Origin: JAPOUP01 sp965221405 | GTDB lineage: Bacteria; Pseudomonadota; Alphaproteobacteria; Rhodobacterales; Rhodobacteraceae | Assembly (NCBI GenBank): GCA_965221405.1 | Contig: CBDCSE010000002.1 | Span: 1,922,001-1,986,000 of the forward strand | Reading direction: 5' to 3' | Length of the DNA stretch: 64,000 nucleotides | Part shown: positions 33,478 through 43,164 of the stretch, piece by piece | How the letters are laid out: each line of letters opens with the position of its first letter | Numbering within the stretch: the first letter of the stretch is position 1 | Translations under genes and position numbers: made by a program | The notes under the pieces: generated by a model | The model's database searches: none | Told to the model about the DNA's origin: nothing | The model's input: only the letters and a program-made list of their open reading frames with translations

Positions 33478-35204
33478 TGCTTCGCGACGCAAAGACAGAC
33501 GCAGTATCGGCAGGCGGCGCGCTTTTTGGCAAGCTTAAGGCGCTTGGGGTGGAGTATGTGTTTGCCAATTCCGGTACCGACTTCCCGCCAATCATCGAAG
33601 GGCTGATCGAGGCGCGGCAGAGGAACATTGCACTCCCGCAGGCGATTACCGTGCCCCACGAACATGTGGCCATGGGGATGGCACATGGCTACACGCTTGT
33701 GACCGGCAGGGCTCAGGCCGTCATGCTGCACACGAATGTCGGGCTTGCCAATGGCAGCATCGGTACCATCAACGCCGCGTGCGATCAGATCCCGATGTTC
33801 CTGATGTCGGGGCGCACGCCGGTCGCGGAAGCAAACCGATTTGGCGCACGGACTGTCCCCATTGGCTGGGGACAGGAGATGTACGACCAGACATCGCTGG
33901 TGCGAGAGGCCTGCAAATGGGACTACGAATTGCGATTTCCCGACCAGGTTTCGACAGTACTGGATCGCGGATGGTCGATCGCCAACTCGACCCCCAAGGG
34001 GCCTGTTTACCTAAGCCTGCCCCGCGAGGTGCTTTGCGAACCTTGTCCGTCAGAGGGTCTGGATGCGCCGTCTCGGATGGCACCACTCCGTTTGGCGCCA
34101 GATCGTGAAGCACTCACGAAAGCGGCGGAGTTGCTCGCAGGCGCGAAACGCCCGCTGATCATCGCCCAGAGGGGTGCCGGATCGGAAGAAGCCTTTGCGG
34201 CACTGGCGCGGTTCGTTGAAGACCGGGCGATCCCCTTATCGCATTACTGGGCCAATCAGATCGCCATTCCCATGTCGTCGCCATGCCACGTCGGTTGGAT
34301 GCCCGACGACCTTTTGCGTGAGGCGGATGTTTTGTTGGTCGTCAACGCACTTGCGCCCTGGTGGCCCGACCGAGCGGCGCCTGCGCAAGACGCCAAGGTT
34401 ATCCAGCTTGGTCCTGATCCGCTCTTTTCGCGCTCGACTCCAATGCGCAGTTTCCGATCAGACGTGACATTGGCCGGGGATACCGCAACGGCGCTCATGG
34501 AATTGATTGCCGCCGTTCGATCTTACCCTGCAGATACGGTCCTGATTTCGGAACGGCGTGATCGTATTGCCGGCGTGGCGATGTCAGAACGTGAGAAAAC
34601 CCGTGAATTGGCGAAAGCAGGGCGTGGATCGCCGATGTCCAAGGAATGGGCCAGCCACTGCCTGGGCCAGGCAATCAGAGGACTCAAGGCCAGCGTCTTT
34701 CATGAGCTTGGCTGTCCGCTACCCCCCTTGGAGCTTGAAGACCATTTCAGTTATTTCCAGGAGCCATATTCCGGCGGGCTTGGCTGGGGGCTGCCGGCTG
34801 CAATTGGCGCACAATTGGCCGACCCTGAGCGGCTCTGCTTCGCGACAATCGGCGACGGAAGTTACATGTTCGCCAACCCGACGGCTTGCCATCAGGTCTG
34901 TGAGGCGCTCAATCTACCTGTCATAACACTTGTTTTGAACAACGAGGAATGGGGAGCCGTGCGTCACTCAGTCGAAGGGCTTTACAGGGATGGGTTGGCA
35001 ACCAAATCCAACGACATCCCCCTGACATCGTTGCGGCCCAGCCCTGATTTCGCGCTCACGGCCCAGGCCAGCCGGGCCTACACGGAAAACATCACCGATG
35101 GCGATGAGCTGCCAGCCGCTCTGGTGCGGGCGATTTCGGTGGCCACCACCGAGCGCAGGCAGGTTCTGCTGAACATCGCCATTGCCCGCACCAGTCCACA
35201 CTGA
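33477..35204 (+). CDS. Thiamine-diphosphate enzyme (benzoylformate-decarboxylase/ALS-like)
   Basis: A 575-residue three-domain TPP enzyme. The N-terminal domain has TVPHEHVAMGMAHGYTLVTG with the cofactor-activating Glu. The middle domain has LAGAKRPLIIAQRGAGS. The C-terminal domain has SGGLGWGLPAAIGAQLAD and the TPP-Mg motif GDGSYMFANPTACHQ ... LVLNN. Members decarboxylate 2-oxo acids (benzoylformate, phenylpyruvate, oxalyl-CoA) or join acetaldehyde units. Overlap with an aryl-aldehyde dehydrogenase remnant and linkage to TRAP genes and a flavin hydroxylase favour a decarboxylase for an aromatic 2-oxo acid, but this is inference. The start at 33477 overlaps the preceding TGA. Confidence 0.78.
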   Translation: MLRDAKTDAVSAGGALFGKLKALGVEYVFANSGTDFPPIIEGLIEARQRNIALPQAITVPHEHVAMGMAHGYTLVTGRAQAVMLHTNVGLANGSIGTINAACDQIPMFLMSGRTPVAEANRFGARTVPIGWGQEMYDQTSLVREACKWDYELRFPDQVSTVLDRGWSIANSTPKGPVYLSLPREVLCEPCPSEGLDAPSRMAPLRLAPDREALTKAAELLAGAKRPLIIAQRGAGSEEAFAALARFVEDRAIPLSHYWANQIAIPMSSPCHVGWMPDDLLREADVLLVVNALAPWWPDRAAPAQDAKVIQLGPDPLFSRSTPMRSFRSDVTLAGDTATALMELIAAVRSYPADTVLISERRDRIAGVAMSEREKTRELAKAGRGSPMSKEWASHCLGQAIRGLKASVFHELGCPLPPLELEDHFSYFQEPYSGGLGWGLPAAIGAQLADPERLCFATIGDGSYMFANPTACHQVCEALNLPVITLVLNNEEWGAVRHSVEGLYRDGLATKSNDIPLTSLRPSPDFALTAQASRAYTENITDGDELPAALVRAISVATTERRQVLLNIAIARTSPH

Positions 35205-35230
35205 CGGAAAGTGAAACCATGGAGGAAAAC

Positions 35231-36217
35231 ATGACCATCTTGAAATCCGCAATCGGCGGTGCAGCTGCGCTCGCCATCGGCGCCATGGCGCAGGCGAACG
35301 AGTTGAAGCTCGCGCACTTCGCATCGACCAAGTACCATCTGCATGTTGAGATGTTCGAGCCGCTCGCAAAAGCGGTCGCCGAGGCGACCGGAGGGGAAAC
35401 CACCATTCGGATTTACCCGGGTGGCGAACTGGGCGCGGGGCCGGTGAAGCAATACGATCGTGCCATCGACGGGGTTGCCGATATCGTCTATGCGCTGCCC
35501 GGCTACACAGCCGCACAGTTCAAGAAGACGCTTCTCGTCGAGATACCCGGCGTGATCCCGGCGGGCGCGAACGCGACAGTGGAGGTTTGGGAAGACATCG
35601 AACTCGTGCAGGACGAGTTTCGCCGCGTGAAACTTCTTGGCCTCTGGACTTCTGGCGAGGGCTCGCTCCTCATGCGCGAAAAGAGGATCGAAAAGCTTGA
35701 GGATCTTGCCGGGCTCAAGATTCGTGTACCATCGCGCAATACAGGCCGCGTGATCGAAAGCTGGGGGGCTACCGCTGTCTCGATGCCGATCACCGAAGTC
35801 TATTCGTCGATGGAGACGGGCGTGATTGACGGTGTTCTGGTCGATACCTCCGTGCTGTCGAGCTTCAAGCTCGGTGAGGTCACGAACCACATCACCAAAG
35901 GTTTCACGGGCACCAACTCCATGTTCATGATGGTCATGAACCCCGATAGCTGGGGCGACCTTGACGCCGACACGCAAGCCAGGCTTACCGAGCTTACGGG
36001 CGCGGCCATGTCGGACGGCGGCCGGACGACCATGCGGAACGCCGCCGATAAGGCATTCAAAAACTGGCTGGAAGCTGGAGGCGAGTTGATCGAGCTTTCC
36101 GCCGAGGAGGCTGCGAAGTTCGATGCCGCTTCCGCAGGTATCGCCGATGCCGTTATCGCCGAACTTGAAAGCGAAGGGATCAACGCCGCCGAATGGGCCG
36201 CGGCGCTCAAGGACTGA
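35231..36217 (+). CDS. dctP: TRAP transporter substrate-binding protein (DctP family) 2
   Basis: A 328-residue periplasmic receptor. The ATG at 35231 follows a strong ribosome site GGAGGAAAA; an in-frame ATG at 35219 would place this site inside the gene. A Sec signal peptide (AAALAIGAMAQA, residues about 11-22) precedes LKLAHFASTKYHLHVEMFEP. Family marks are IRIYPGGELGAGPVKQ, LKIRVPSRNTGRVIESWGAT and MPITEVYSSMETGVIDGVL. It binds an organic acid, probably the substrate of the surrounding enzymes. Confidence 0.87.
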   Translation: MTILKSAIGGAAALAIGAMAQANELKLAHFASTKYHLHVEMFEPLAKAVAEATGGETTIRIYPGGELGAGPVKQYDRAIDGVADIVYALPGYTAAQFKKTLLVEIPGVIPAGANATVEVWEDIELVQDEFRRVKLLGLWTSGEGSLLMREKRIEKLEDLAGLKIRVPSRNTGRVIESWGATAVSMPITEVYSSMETGVIDGVLVDTSVLSSFKLGEVTNHITKGFTGTNSMFMMVMNPDSWGDLDADTQARLTELTGAAMSDGGRTTMRNAADKAFKNWLEAGGELIELSAEEAAKFDAASAGIADAVIAELESEGINAAEWAAALKD

Positions 36218-36222
36218 GCCAA

Positions 36223-36738
36223 GTGTCCGACCACACAGTCAAGGAAGCTCGGGGAGGAGAACTCTCCGGGCTGATCCTCAGGTTTGCCGCGACACTGAGT
36301 GGTCTGGCGCTCTTTGGCGTCATGTTGATTGTGACGGTTTCGGTGATCTTCCGTTATGTGCTGAACGCGCCCATCCTCGGGAGCCAGGAGCTAATCCAGA
36401 TTGGCATGGGAGTCGTTGTGATGTTGGCGATGCCGTATACGGCGCTGACCGGCAAGCACATCCAAGTGGATATTCTCGACAACCATCTGGGCAGCACGGG
36501 ACGCTTCGCCGCGGACTTGTTCGCCCGCGTGGTCGGGATTTACGTTCTCTGGCTCCTGATCGGTAAAGCCTGGGAAAAGATGTGGGACGCCATCGAATTT
36601 GGCGATGTCACGAACATGATCGAAGTGCCAATCTGGATTGCCTATGCCGCCATCGTGTTCGGCATGGGTTTCTATGCGCTGGTCATGGTTCTTCAGATCT
36701 CTCTGCAGTTCCGTCGTGGAGTGGCCGGACGTGAGTGA
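36223..36738 (+). CDS. dctQ: TRAP transporter small permease (DctQ) 2
   Basis: A 171-residue membrane protein with four helices. VSVIFRYVLNAPILGSQELI is the DctQ family signature. It probably starts at the GTG at 36223, 5 bases after the receptor stop. It overlaps dctM by 8 bases. Confidence 0.83.
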   Translation: MSDHTVKEARGGELSGLILRFAATLSGLALFGVMLIVTVSVIFRYVLNAPILGSQELIQIGMGVVVMLAMPYTALTGKHIQVDILDNHLGSTGRFAADLFARVVGIYVLWLLIGKAWEKMWDAIEFGDVTNMIEVPIWIAYAAIVFGMGFYALVMVLQISLQFRRGVAGRE

Positions 36739-38032
36739 TACCCTGATCGGCGCGCTTGGTATCGCCGGGCTCTTTTTCTGCCTGTTCGCCCGGTTCCCGG
36801 TGGGTATGGCGCTGCTCGTTGTCGGGTTCTTCGGTATCTGGACGATCGACGACCGGCGCGCGGCGGTCGCGACGATGTCGTCGGAGACCTACTCTTCCAT
36901 AACTGCATACGGGCTGACCGTGATCCCACTGTTCGTTTTGATGGGCAATGTTGCGGGGGCGGCGGGCTATTCCCGCAGGCTCTATGAAGCCGCCCATGCC
37001 TGGGTCGGGCATTTGCGCGGCGGGCTTGCGTCATCGACCGTTCTCGGTTGCGCGGCGTTCGCCGCTGTCAGCGGTTCGTCCGTCGCAACGGCCGTTACCA
37101 TCGGCAAGGTCGCGTTGCCGGAAATGAAGCGCTTCGGCTATGCGGACGGCCTTGCGACGGGCTCGGTTGCGGCAGGCGGCACCTTGGGAATTCTGATCCC
37201 TCCGTCGACGGGTTTCGTTCTCTACGCGATCTTGACCGAAGAGAGCATTGGCAAGCTCTTCATCGCCGGCATCGTTCCGGGCATTTTGCTGTCACTTCTT
37301 TTCGTGATCGTGATCATGGTCATCACGGCAATCTGGCCCGAACAGGGGCCGGTCGGACCAAAGTCCGACAGTCGGGAAAAAGCCCGCTCTATCCTATCGG
37401 CCATGCCGCTTATCTCGGTGATTTTGATCTCCATCGGTGGCATCTATCTCGGCGTCTTCACGCCAGTTGAAGCATCGGGTGTTGGCGCCGCGCTTGTAAC
37501 GGTGATGGCACTCATCGGGGGCCATGTCCGCCCGCGCCGGTTCCCGGCGATCCTGCGCGAGAGCGCGACCACAACCGCGATGCTTTATCTCATCGTGATC
37601 GGCGCCCATGTCTTCGGACCGTTTCTTGCGCTCACCCATATCCCCGAGACACTGGCCAACTCTCTGGAATCACTCGGGTTGGGCAGGTATGGCACGCTGG
37701 TACTGATCCTTTTGGCGTACATCGTCCTCGGTATGTTCTTCGATGGGCTTGCGATGCTCGTTGTGACTATGCCAGTCGTTTTCCCGATCATTACAGGGCT
37801 TGGTTTCGATCCGATCTGGTTCGGGGTCGTTTGCGTCATCGTGATCGAGATGGGATTGATCACACCGCCGGTCGGTATCAACGTGTTCGTTGTCAAGGGT
37901 GTCGCGGCCAACGTGCCTATGGCAGCAATTTTCAGGGGTGTCATGCCATTCTGGTTTGCGATGGCGGTCTGCCTGATGTTGCTGGTGCTGTTCCCGGATA
38001 TCGCACTCTATCTACCGAACCAGATGAAGTAG
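36731..38032 (+). CDS. dctM: TRAP transporter large permease (DctM) 2
   Basis: A 433-residue polytopic permease beginning at the GTG at 36731 (VSDTLIGALGIAGLFFCLFA). DctM marks are LTVIPLFVLMGNVAGAAGYS, SGSSVATAVTIGKVALPEM, AAGGTLGILIPPSTGFVLYA and MGLITPPVGINVFVVKGVA. Together with the preceding two genes it makes a complete second TRAP system. Confidence 0.87.
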   Translation: MSDTLIGALGIAGLFFCLFARFPVGMALLVVGFFGIWTIDDRRAAVATMSSETYSSITAYGLTVIPLFVLMGNVAGAAGYSRRLYEAAHAWVGHLRGGLASSTVLGCAAFAAVSGSSVATAVTIGKVALPEMKRFGYADGLATGSVAAGGTLGILIPPSTGFVLYAILTEESIGKLFIAGIVPGILLSLLFVIVIMVITAIWPEQGPVGPKSDSREKARSILSAMPLISVILISIGGIYLGVFTPVEASGVGAALVTVMALIGGHVRPRRFPAILRESATTTAMLYLIVIGAHVFGPFLALTHIPETLANSLESLGLGRYGTLVLILLAYIVLGMFFDGLAMLVVTMPVVFPIITGLGFDPIWFGVVCVIVIEMGLITPPVGINVFVVKGVAANVPMAAIFRGVMPFWFAMAVCLMLLVLFPDIALYLPNQMK

Positions 38033-38057
38033 GTGCATTCGGCGGGTCCGTGGGCGG

Positions 38058-38819
38058 TCAGCCAAGAGCGGCGACCCAGATCAAACGGATTGCCATCACA
38101 ACCAGAAGCATCAGGATCGCACGGTCGAACCAGGCCTTGGACAGGTGCCTGGCGACCTTTTCGCCAAGCCAGATTCCCGCGAATAACGGAACTGTCGCAA
38201 TGACGCTGACCACGAACCGCTCCCGGTCCAGAATGCCCAGACCTGCCAGCGAAGGTATCTGAACCAGCGACATGGCGCAGAAAAAGATGGAAATCGTACC
38301 TATGAACTCGGGACGGGACAGCCGCATGGCATTCAGAAACGTCACGGACACCGGTGCCGAGATGCCTCCGGCACCCTGCATCAGACCACCGGCCAACCCG
38401 GCATATGACACAAATCGATCCCCGCGTTCGCGCGCCAGTTTCCAGTCGGGCTTCGCAAACCGCAAGGCAACGTAGGAAAACACGATGAGCGCCAGGAACG
38501 CCATAAGGGCATCTGTCGGAAGCCAGACAAGGAAAAACGACCCGATCAACGCGCCAAGCGCCCCTGTCAGCGCGAAGCGGAGGACAAAACGGGTCGACGG
38601 TCGGTGCATCCTGTAGGCATATGCATGCCAGAAGTTGGACATGAGGTTCAGAACGGAAAAGACGGCAACGGCGAACTGAATTCCGAACAAGGCGGTCAGA
38701 ATGGGTATGCCGACGACGGGGGTTCCAGCCCCTGTCGCGCCTTTCAGAAACCCTCCCAGAAAGACGGCGGTGGCGGCCCATGTAACCTGCTGCGCATCAA
38801 AGTTCATGGAACCGATCAA
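38058..38819 (-). CDS. TauE/SafE-family sulfite/anion exporter
   Basis: A 253-residue protein with about 8 membrane helices and the family motifs FLGGFLKGATGAGTPVVGIP near the N-terminus and GLAGGLMQGAGGISAPV in the middle. Such proteins export sulfite, sulfoacetate or other organic anions. It is convergent with dctM (25 bases apart) and divergent from the ALDH gene. It may drain an acidic by-product of the catabolic cluster. Confidence 0.82.
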   Translation of the reverse strand: MIGSMNFDAQQVTWAATAVFLGGFLKGATGAGTPVVGIPILTALFGIQFAVAVFSVLNLMSNFWHAYAYRMHRPSTRFVLRFALTGALGALIGSFFLVWLPTDALMAFLALIVFSYVALRFAKPDWKLARERGDRFVSYAGLAGGLMQGAGGISAPVSVTFLNAMRLSRPEFIGTISIFFCAMSLVQIPSLAGLGILDRERFVVSVIATVPLFAGIWLGEKVARHLSKAWFDRAILMLLVVMAIRLIWVAALG

Positions 38820-38985
38820 TCATATGTGACGCGGAAACTGAATGGAAACTTGCATCGGTTGACGTTCGACCGCTTGGGATGGAAATTAGTACAACGGAGC
38901 CGGTTGCCCGTGGCATTCACGTCTTGGTCCAGACCTGGCTGCTCCGCGCGATGCGGTGCGAGACACGTGGCGGAAGGGGGACGGT

Positions 38986-40406
38986 TTGAACATCGCGTGC
39001 CATTACATTGCAGGGGAGTGGGTGGCGGATGGGCCACTTGCCGACAGTGTCGATCCCGCCAATCTCAGCGTAATCGGGCGGGCGCACGGGGGCAGCCCCG
39101 CGCTCGCGGATCAAGCCGTAGCGGTCGCCAGTGAGACGTTCTTTACCACCGACTGGGCCGAAAATCCGCGTGCTCGGGCTGCCGCGATGTTCGCGATTGC
39201 CGACGCTCTTGAGGCGGCAAAGGATGAGATTGCCGATCTTGTCGTTGCGGAAAACGGAAAGATCCGGGCGGAAGCCATTGGTGAAACCATGGCGGCAATC
39301 AGCGAAGCCCGGTATTACGCGGGGCTCGCTCGCAACACCCGAGGCACAACGCAGGAGGTTTTGCCGGGCCAGTTGTCGCTCTTCACCAGCGAAGCGGCGG
39401 GCGTGGCAGCCGTGATCGTTCCATGGAACGCACCGGTCACGTTGTTGATCAGGTCGCTCGCGCCCGCGCTCGCCGCTGGATGCACGGTCGTGGTGAAGCC
39501 CGCAGCTCAGGTCCCTCTGTCGCATGCCCGGATCATGCAGGCCATCGTCCCGCATCTGCCGAGCGGTGTGATCAACTCGGTCAATGAAACAGGGACTGAG
39601 GTGGGCAAGGCGCTTGTGGCGAGCCCGGATTTGGATGTCATCAGCTTTACTGGCTCGTCACGTACGGGCACCGCGATTATGGAAGCGGCGGCCTTGAGCC
39701 TGAAACGGGTCAGTCTTGAGCTTGGCGGCAAAGCGCCCGCCTTAGTCTGCGCGGATGCCGATCTTGATCTTGCCGTGAAGGAGCTTTGCCACGGATCGCT
39801 GGCGACAGCAGGTCAGATCTGCGTCGCCGCCGCCCGTTTCCTTGTGCATGAGAGCATTGTGGATGATTTCAGGGACCGGATGGTTGCGGCCTATCGCAGG
39901 ATCCGTGTGGGGCCGGGAATGACCCACAGAGCGATGTTGGCAGCTTGATTGATCTGGAAAACCGAGCTCGTGTCATGCGGTTGATCGAACAGGCCGGAGA
40001 CGAAGGCAACATGATCCTGAAAGGGGAGCCGCTCGGTGAGGGGGCGTTCCTGTCCCCGACCCTCTTTGCCATCGACGGCACGCATTCGAACCTTGTTCAG
40101 GAAGAGCTCTTTGGTCCTATCGTCAGTCTCGAAACCTGGGGGAACGAGGCCGAAGCGGTCGCCAAGGCGAATGCCACCGATTATGGGCTGGCTGCCAGCG
40201 TGTTCAGCCAGAACGGCAGCCGGGCCCTCAGACTGTCGCGTCGCATTCGCGCGGGGACCGTTTGGATCAATTCCCATTTGCGCCTTTTTGCCGAGGGTGA
40301 AACAGGTGGCTTCGGTCGTTCGGGGCTCGGTCGTCTGCACGGCCCAGAAGGTCTTCATGACTTCCTTGAGACCAAGCATATCCATCTGGAGCCCGGGCGT
40401 GTCTGA
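38986..40406 (+). pseudogene. Aldehyde dehydrogenase with a single-base frameshift
   Basis: The likely start is TTG at 38986 after GGAAGGGGG; a GTG at 38956 is also possible. The first frame has the NAD fold (VAAVIVPWNAPVTLLIR, VISFTGSSRTGTAIMEA), the catalytic Glu in LELGGKAPALV and Cys in TAGQICVAAARFLV, then stops at 39948. The second frame holds SLIDLENRARVMRLIEQAG, QEELFGPIVSLETW and FGRSGLGRLHGPEG to 40406. Adding one G to the run at 39915-39917 gives VGPGNDPQSDVGSLIDLENR continuously. Everything else is intact, so this is either a very recent mutation or a sequencing error. Confidence 0.8.
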
Positions 40407-40409
40407 ACC

Positions 40410-41939
40410 GTGCCTGATGTGGTCATCAATGGAGGCGGACCGGTCGGCATGGCTTTGGCCATTGACCTTGGCCAACATGGTCATACGGTTACCGTCATCG
40501 AGCGCTATGCCGAGCCACAGCCTGTGCCAAAAGGCCAGAACCTAACGCAGCGCACCGTCGAACATTTTGCTGCATGGGGTTGCCAGCACGAACTGCTGAC
40601 AGTCCACCCTCTACCGAAAGGCGCCGGAATTGGCGGGATGACGAGCTATGGCACTCTTCTATCGGGCTGGAACCACGACTGGCTGAATCGCGCCCAAGTG
40701 AAAGATTTCTACGCCGCGCCCAATGCCCGGGTGCCACAATACGCGACGGAAGCCGTTCTGCGCCGGAGGGCAGCGCAGCTTCCGAGCTTGGATGTCCGTT
40801 ACGGCCGGGAAGGGATCGGTCTGGAAACCTCGGCGACAGGTGTGCGCCTGTTGGTCCGGGAGCGTAACAGCGGATGCGAAGACGTCGTGGAGGCCCGGTA
40901 CCTCGTCGGGTGCGATGGTAGCCGCTCCATGGTCCGGGAGGCCAGTGGCCTGCCGCAAAGGCTGAACGATCATGGCCGGTTGATGGCTCTCCTGGTGTTC
41001 ACCTCCGAGGAGCTTCACGGGCTCTTGGAGCGTTTCCCGGGTAAGGCGTTTTACTGCGTGCTGCATCCCGATTTCGAAGGCTACTGGCAGTTTTTCGGCC
41101 GTGTGGATCATGGGCGGAGCTGGTTTTTTCACGCGCCGGTACCGTATGGCACCACCACGGACATCGTTGACGCGAAGGCCATGCTGACGCGTGCGGTTGG
41201 CCAGGCGTTTGACTTCACTCTCGATTATGTCGGGCTCTGGGATCTGCGAGTGGCGGTGGCTGAGAGTTATGGGACTGGGCGCGTTTTCATCGCCGGGGAT
41301 GCGGCGCATTCCCACCCGCCCTATGGGGGCTATGGCATCAATACAGGTTTCGAAGATGCCCGAAACCTGGGCTGGAAGCTTTCGGCGGTTCTGGAGGGCT
41401 GGGGCGGGTCCGGTCTGTTGCAAAGCTACTCGAGTGAACGCCAACCTGTTTTCGCGACGACGGCCTCGGAGTTCATCGAGCGCTTCATTGACGACGACCG
41501 GGCATTCTTCGCAATGCACTCCCCTGCGGATGACGACTTTGGACAGGTCTGGAACGAACGCTACCAAGGCGGCGCCGGGGTCTGGAACTTCGAGCCTAAC
41601 TACGAAGGGTCAGCGATCATTGGCGGGCCCGGGACGCCAAGCGCCCTGGGGGATCACCAGATCACGGCGCGCGCGGGCCATCATCTAAGCCCGGTGGCGG
41701 GGTTCGATTGGTGTGCGCTCAGGGATGGATTTTCTCTTCTGACGGTTGATGACGATGATGGCTTCGGGGAAGCCGCGCACGGGCTTGGGGTACCGTTGCG
41801 GGTTCTGCGGGTCGGGAGTGAAGCCGCCGCGGCCTGGGGCGCGGAGCGAGTGCTTGTCAGGCCGGATGCGTTCGTTGCGTGGGCCGGAACGCGGTGCCGG
41901 GCGGAAGACGTTCTGTCCCGCGCGATTGGGAGGATATGA
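40410..41939 (+). CDS. FAD-dependent aromatic monooxygenase (PheA/TfdB/MhpA type)
   Basis: A 509-residue flavoprotein hydroxylase: GGGPVGMALAIDLGQHGHTV (GxGxxG dinucleotide motif, residues 8-27), YLVGCDGSRSMVREASG (the DG motif) and VFIAGDAAHSHPPYGGYGIN (the GD motif contacting FAD ribitol), then LGWKLSAVL and a thioredoxin-like C-terminal region. Such enzymes hydroxylate phenols or 3-hydroxyphenyl acids with NAD(P)H. It starts at the GTG at 40410, 3 bases after the ALDH stop, and its stop overlaps the SDR start, so it is part of the same operon. Confidence 0.82.
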   Translation: MPDVVINGGGPVGMALAIDLGQHGHTVTVIERYAEPQPVPKGQNLTQRTVEHFAAWGCQHELLTVHPLPKGAGIGGMTSYGTLLSGWNHDWLNRAQVKDFYAAPNARVPQYATEAVLRRRAAQLPSLDVRYGREGIGLETSATGVRLLVRERNSGCEDVVEARYLVGCDGSRSMVREASGLPQRLNDHGRLMALLVFTSEELHGLLERFPGKAFYCVLHPDFEGYWQFFGRVDHGRSWFFHAPVPYGTTTDIVDAKAMLTRAVGQAFDFTLDYVGLWDLRVAVAESYGTGRVFIAGDAAHSHPPYGGYGINTGFEDARNLGWKLSAVLEGWGGSGLLQSYSSERQPVFATTASEFIERFIDDDRAFFAMHSPADDDFGQVWNERYQGGAGVWNFEPNYEGSAIIGGPGTPSALGDHQITARAGHHLSPVAGFDWCALRDGFSLLTVDDDDGFGEAAHGLGVPLRVLRVGSEAAAAWGAERVLVRPDAFVAWAGTRCRAEDVLSRAIGRI

Positions 41940-42694
41940 TGCGTGTACTTGTGACTGGAGTGGCAAATGGCATTGGGGCCGCGACGGCCGCTGCTTTGCG
42001 GGACGCGGGAGCTGAAATCATTGGTGTCGACGTGGTGACTGGAGACTGGCGCAAGCTCGACCTCAGCGATATGTCCGCCATTGACGCGTTCCGGTTTGAC
42101 GGCCGGTTCGACGCACTGGTGAACGCCGCTGGCCTTCCGCCGCGCACGGGCGATGAAGCGCGTGTTCTGACCGTGAATTACCATGGTTTGCGGCGTTTCA
42201 CGGAGAAGGTGATCCCGACGATGTCAAATAGCGGGAGCATCGTTTCAATGGCGTCGAAAGCCGGATCGAAGTGGCGCAAAAATCTCGATCAGGTGCGGCG
42301 GTTTCAGTTGATGAGCCCAGACGAGGTGGATACATTCGTTTCTGCAGAGAATATCGATGCGGTGCGCAGCTACGATCTGTCCAAGGAGGCACTGATCGTC
42401 TGGACCAAGATGCAGACACCGCGGCTTGCCGCGCTTGGCCTGCGCGCGAATACCGTAAGCCCGGCCGCGGTTGAAACGCGGATCCTCGATGATTTCGTAA
42501 GAGCTTTCGGCGAACGCGCCGACCAAGGTATGGCATTGGCTGGTCGTGCGGGGACCGTCGAGGAAATTGCGGCAGTGGTGGCTTTTCTCGCAAAGCCCGA
42601 GAGCGCGTGGGTGAAAGGCGCGAACCTTGTCGTGGATGGCGGGCTCGACGCGCAACTTGAATGCATGCGGCTTGGAATTCCCGCCGCGGACTGA
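41939..42694 (+). CDS. SDR-family dehydrogenase, coniferyl-alcohol-dehydrogenase-like
   Basis: A 251-residue short-chain dehydrogenase: VTGVANGIGAATAAAL (TGxxxGIG, residues 6-21), DALVNAAGLPP (NAG), and the active-site pair in RSYDLSKEALIVWT (Tyr-X3-Lys). AWVKGANLVVDGGLDAQ is the C-terminal block. The interrupted segment between NAG and YxxxK (SKWRKNLDQVRRF) is typical of 3-alpha-HSD/coniferyl alcohol dehydrogenases. It probably oxidises an aromatic or hydroxylated alcohol in the same pathway as the monooxygenase. Confidence 0.8.
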   Translation: MRVLVTGVANGIGAATAAALRDAGAEIIGVDVVTGDWRKLDLSDMSAIDAFRFDGRFDALVNAAGLPPRTGDEARVLTVNYHGLRRFTEKVIPTMSNSGSIVSMASKAGSKWRKNLDQVRRFQLMSPDEVDTFVSAENIDAVRSYDLSKEALIVWTKMQTPRLAALGLRANTVSPAAVETRILDDFVRAFGERADQGMALAGRAGTVEEIAAVVAFLAKPESAWVKGANLVVDGGLDAQLECMRLGIPAAD

Positions 42695-43164
42695 ACGACG
42701 CGCTTGCGGAGTCCGTAACAGGTTGAGCCGAAACGGCTTTTCGCCGGGCGTCATAGACCGAACCCCGCGCCCATGGCTCTGTTCCCACCCTTGACATCGC
42801 GATGCGGGCAATTCCGCATCGTACTGACCGAGTGGCGATCCTGGCGAGCCGCTGCCTCCAACATGCGCGGGCTCAGGCTTGACGCCAGCGCGAAGACCGG
42901 GCCCCGTCGGGAGTATCGCGCGGGAGCGTGGAGGATGCATGTCGAGAGGCCCGGTGGGTTTAGGGCCGCTACGCGGCGCACGCTCTCCGCATCGCTTCCG
43001 TCTTCCCGGATTCCATGACCCCGGAAGGGAGATTTGAACCGCACGGCAAGGCTTGTCAAACGGTCGGGCAAGGGGATTTCCCGCATGGAATCAACCTCCT
43101 GTCCCTTCCAGTCGGGACATGGGAGGACAGGAGGTGCCTCGAGGATGATCGAAGGATTTGGGGG
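42695..43164. other. 470-base intergenic region between the SDR gene and vapC
   Basis: No convincing gene. It contains a TTGACA at 42791, a hairpin CGATGCGG/CCGCATCG (42800-42807 and 42814-42821) and, at its right end, the larger inverted repeat at 43095-43134. Sequence near 43027-43040 looks like a tRNA T-loop on the minus strand but lacks a stem. Confidence 0.4.
43095..43134. repeat. Inverted repeat with an alternative inner hairpin
   Basis: CCTCCTGTCC (43095-43104) pairs with GGACAGGAGG (43125-43134). Within it GTCCC (43101-43105) can pair with GGGAC (43114-43118); the inner stem uses bases of the outer one, so the two folds compete. It lies 30 bases beyond the vapC stop and between converging transcripts. 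No T-run follows. Confidence 0.5.

Noticed and set aside
43020..43045. A tRNA gene on the minus strand suggested by GGTTCAAATC.
   Set aside because: The bases before the loop cannot pair with those after it, and no anticodon arm or acceptor stem is present.
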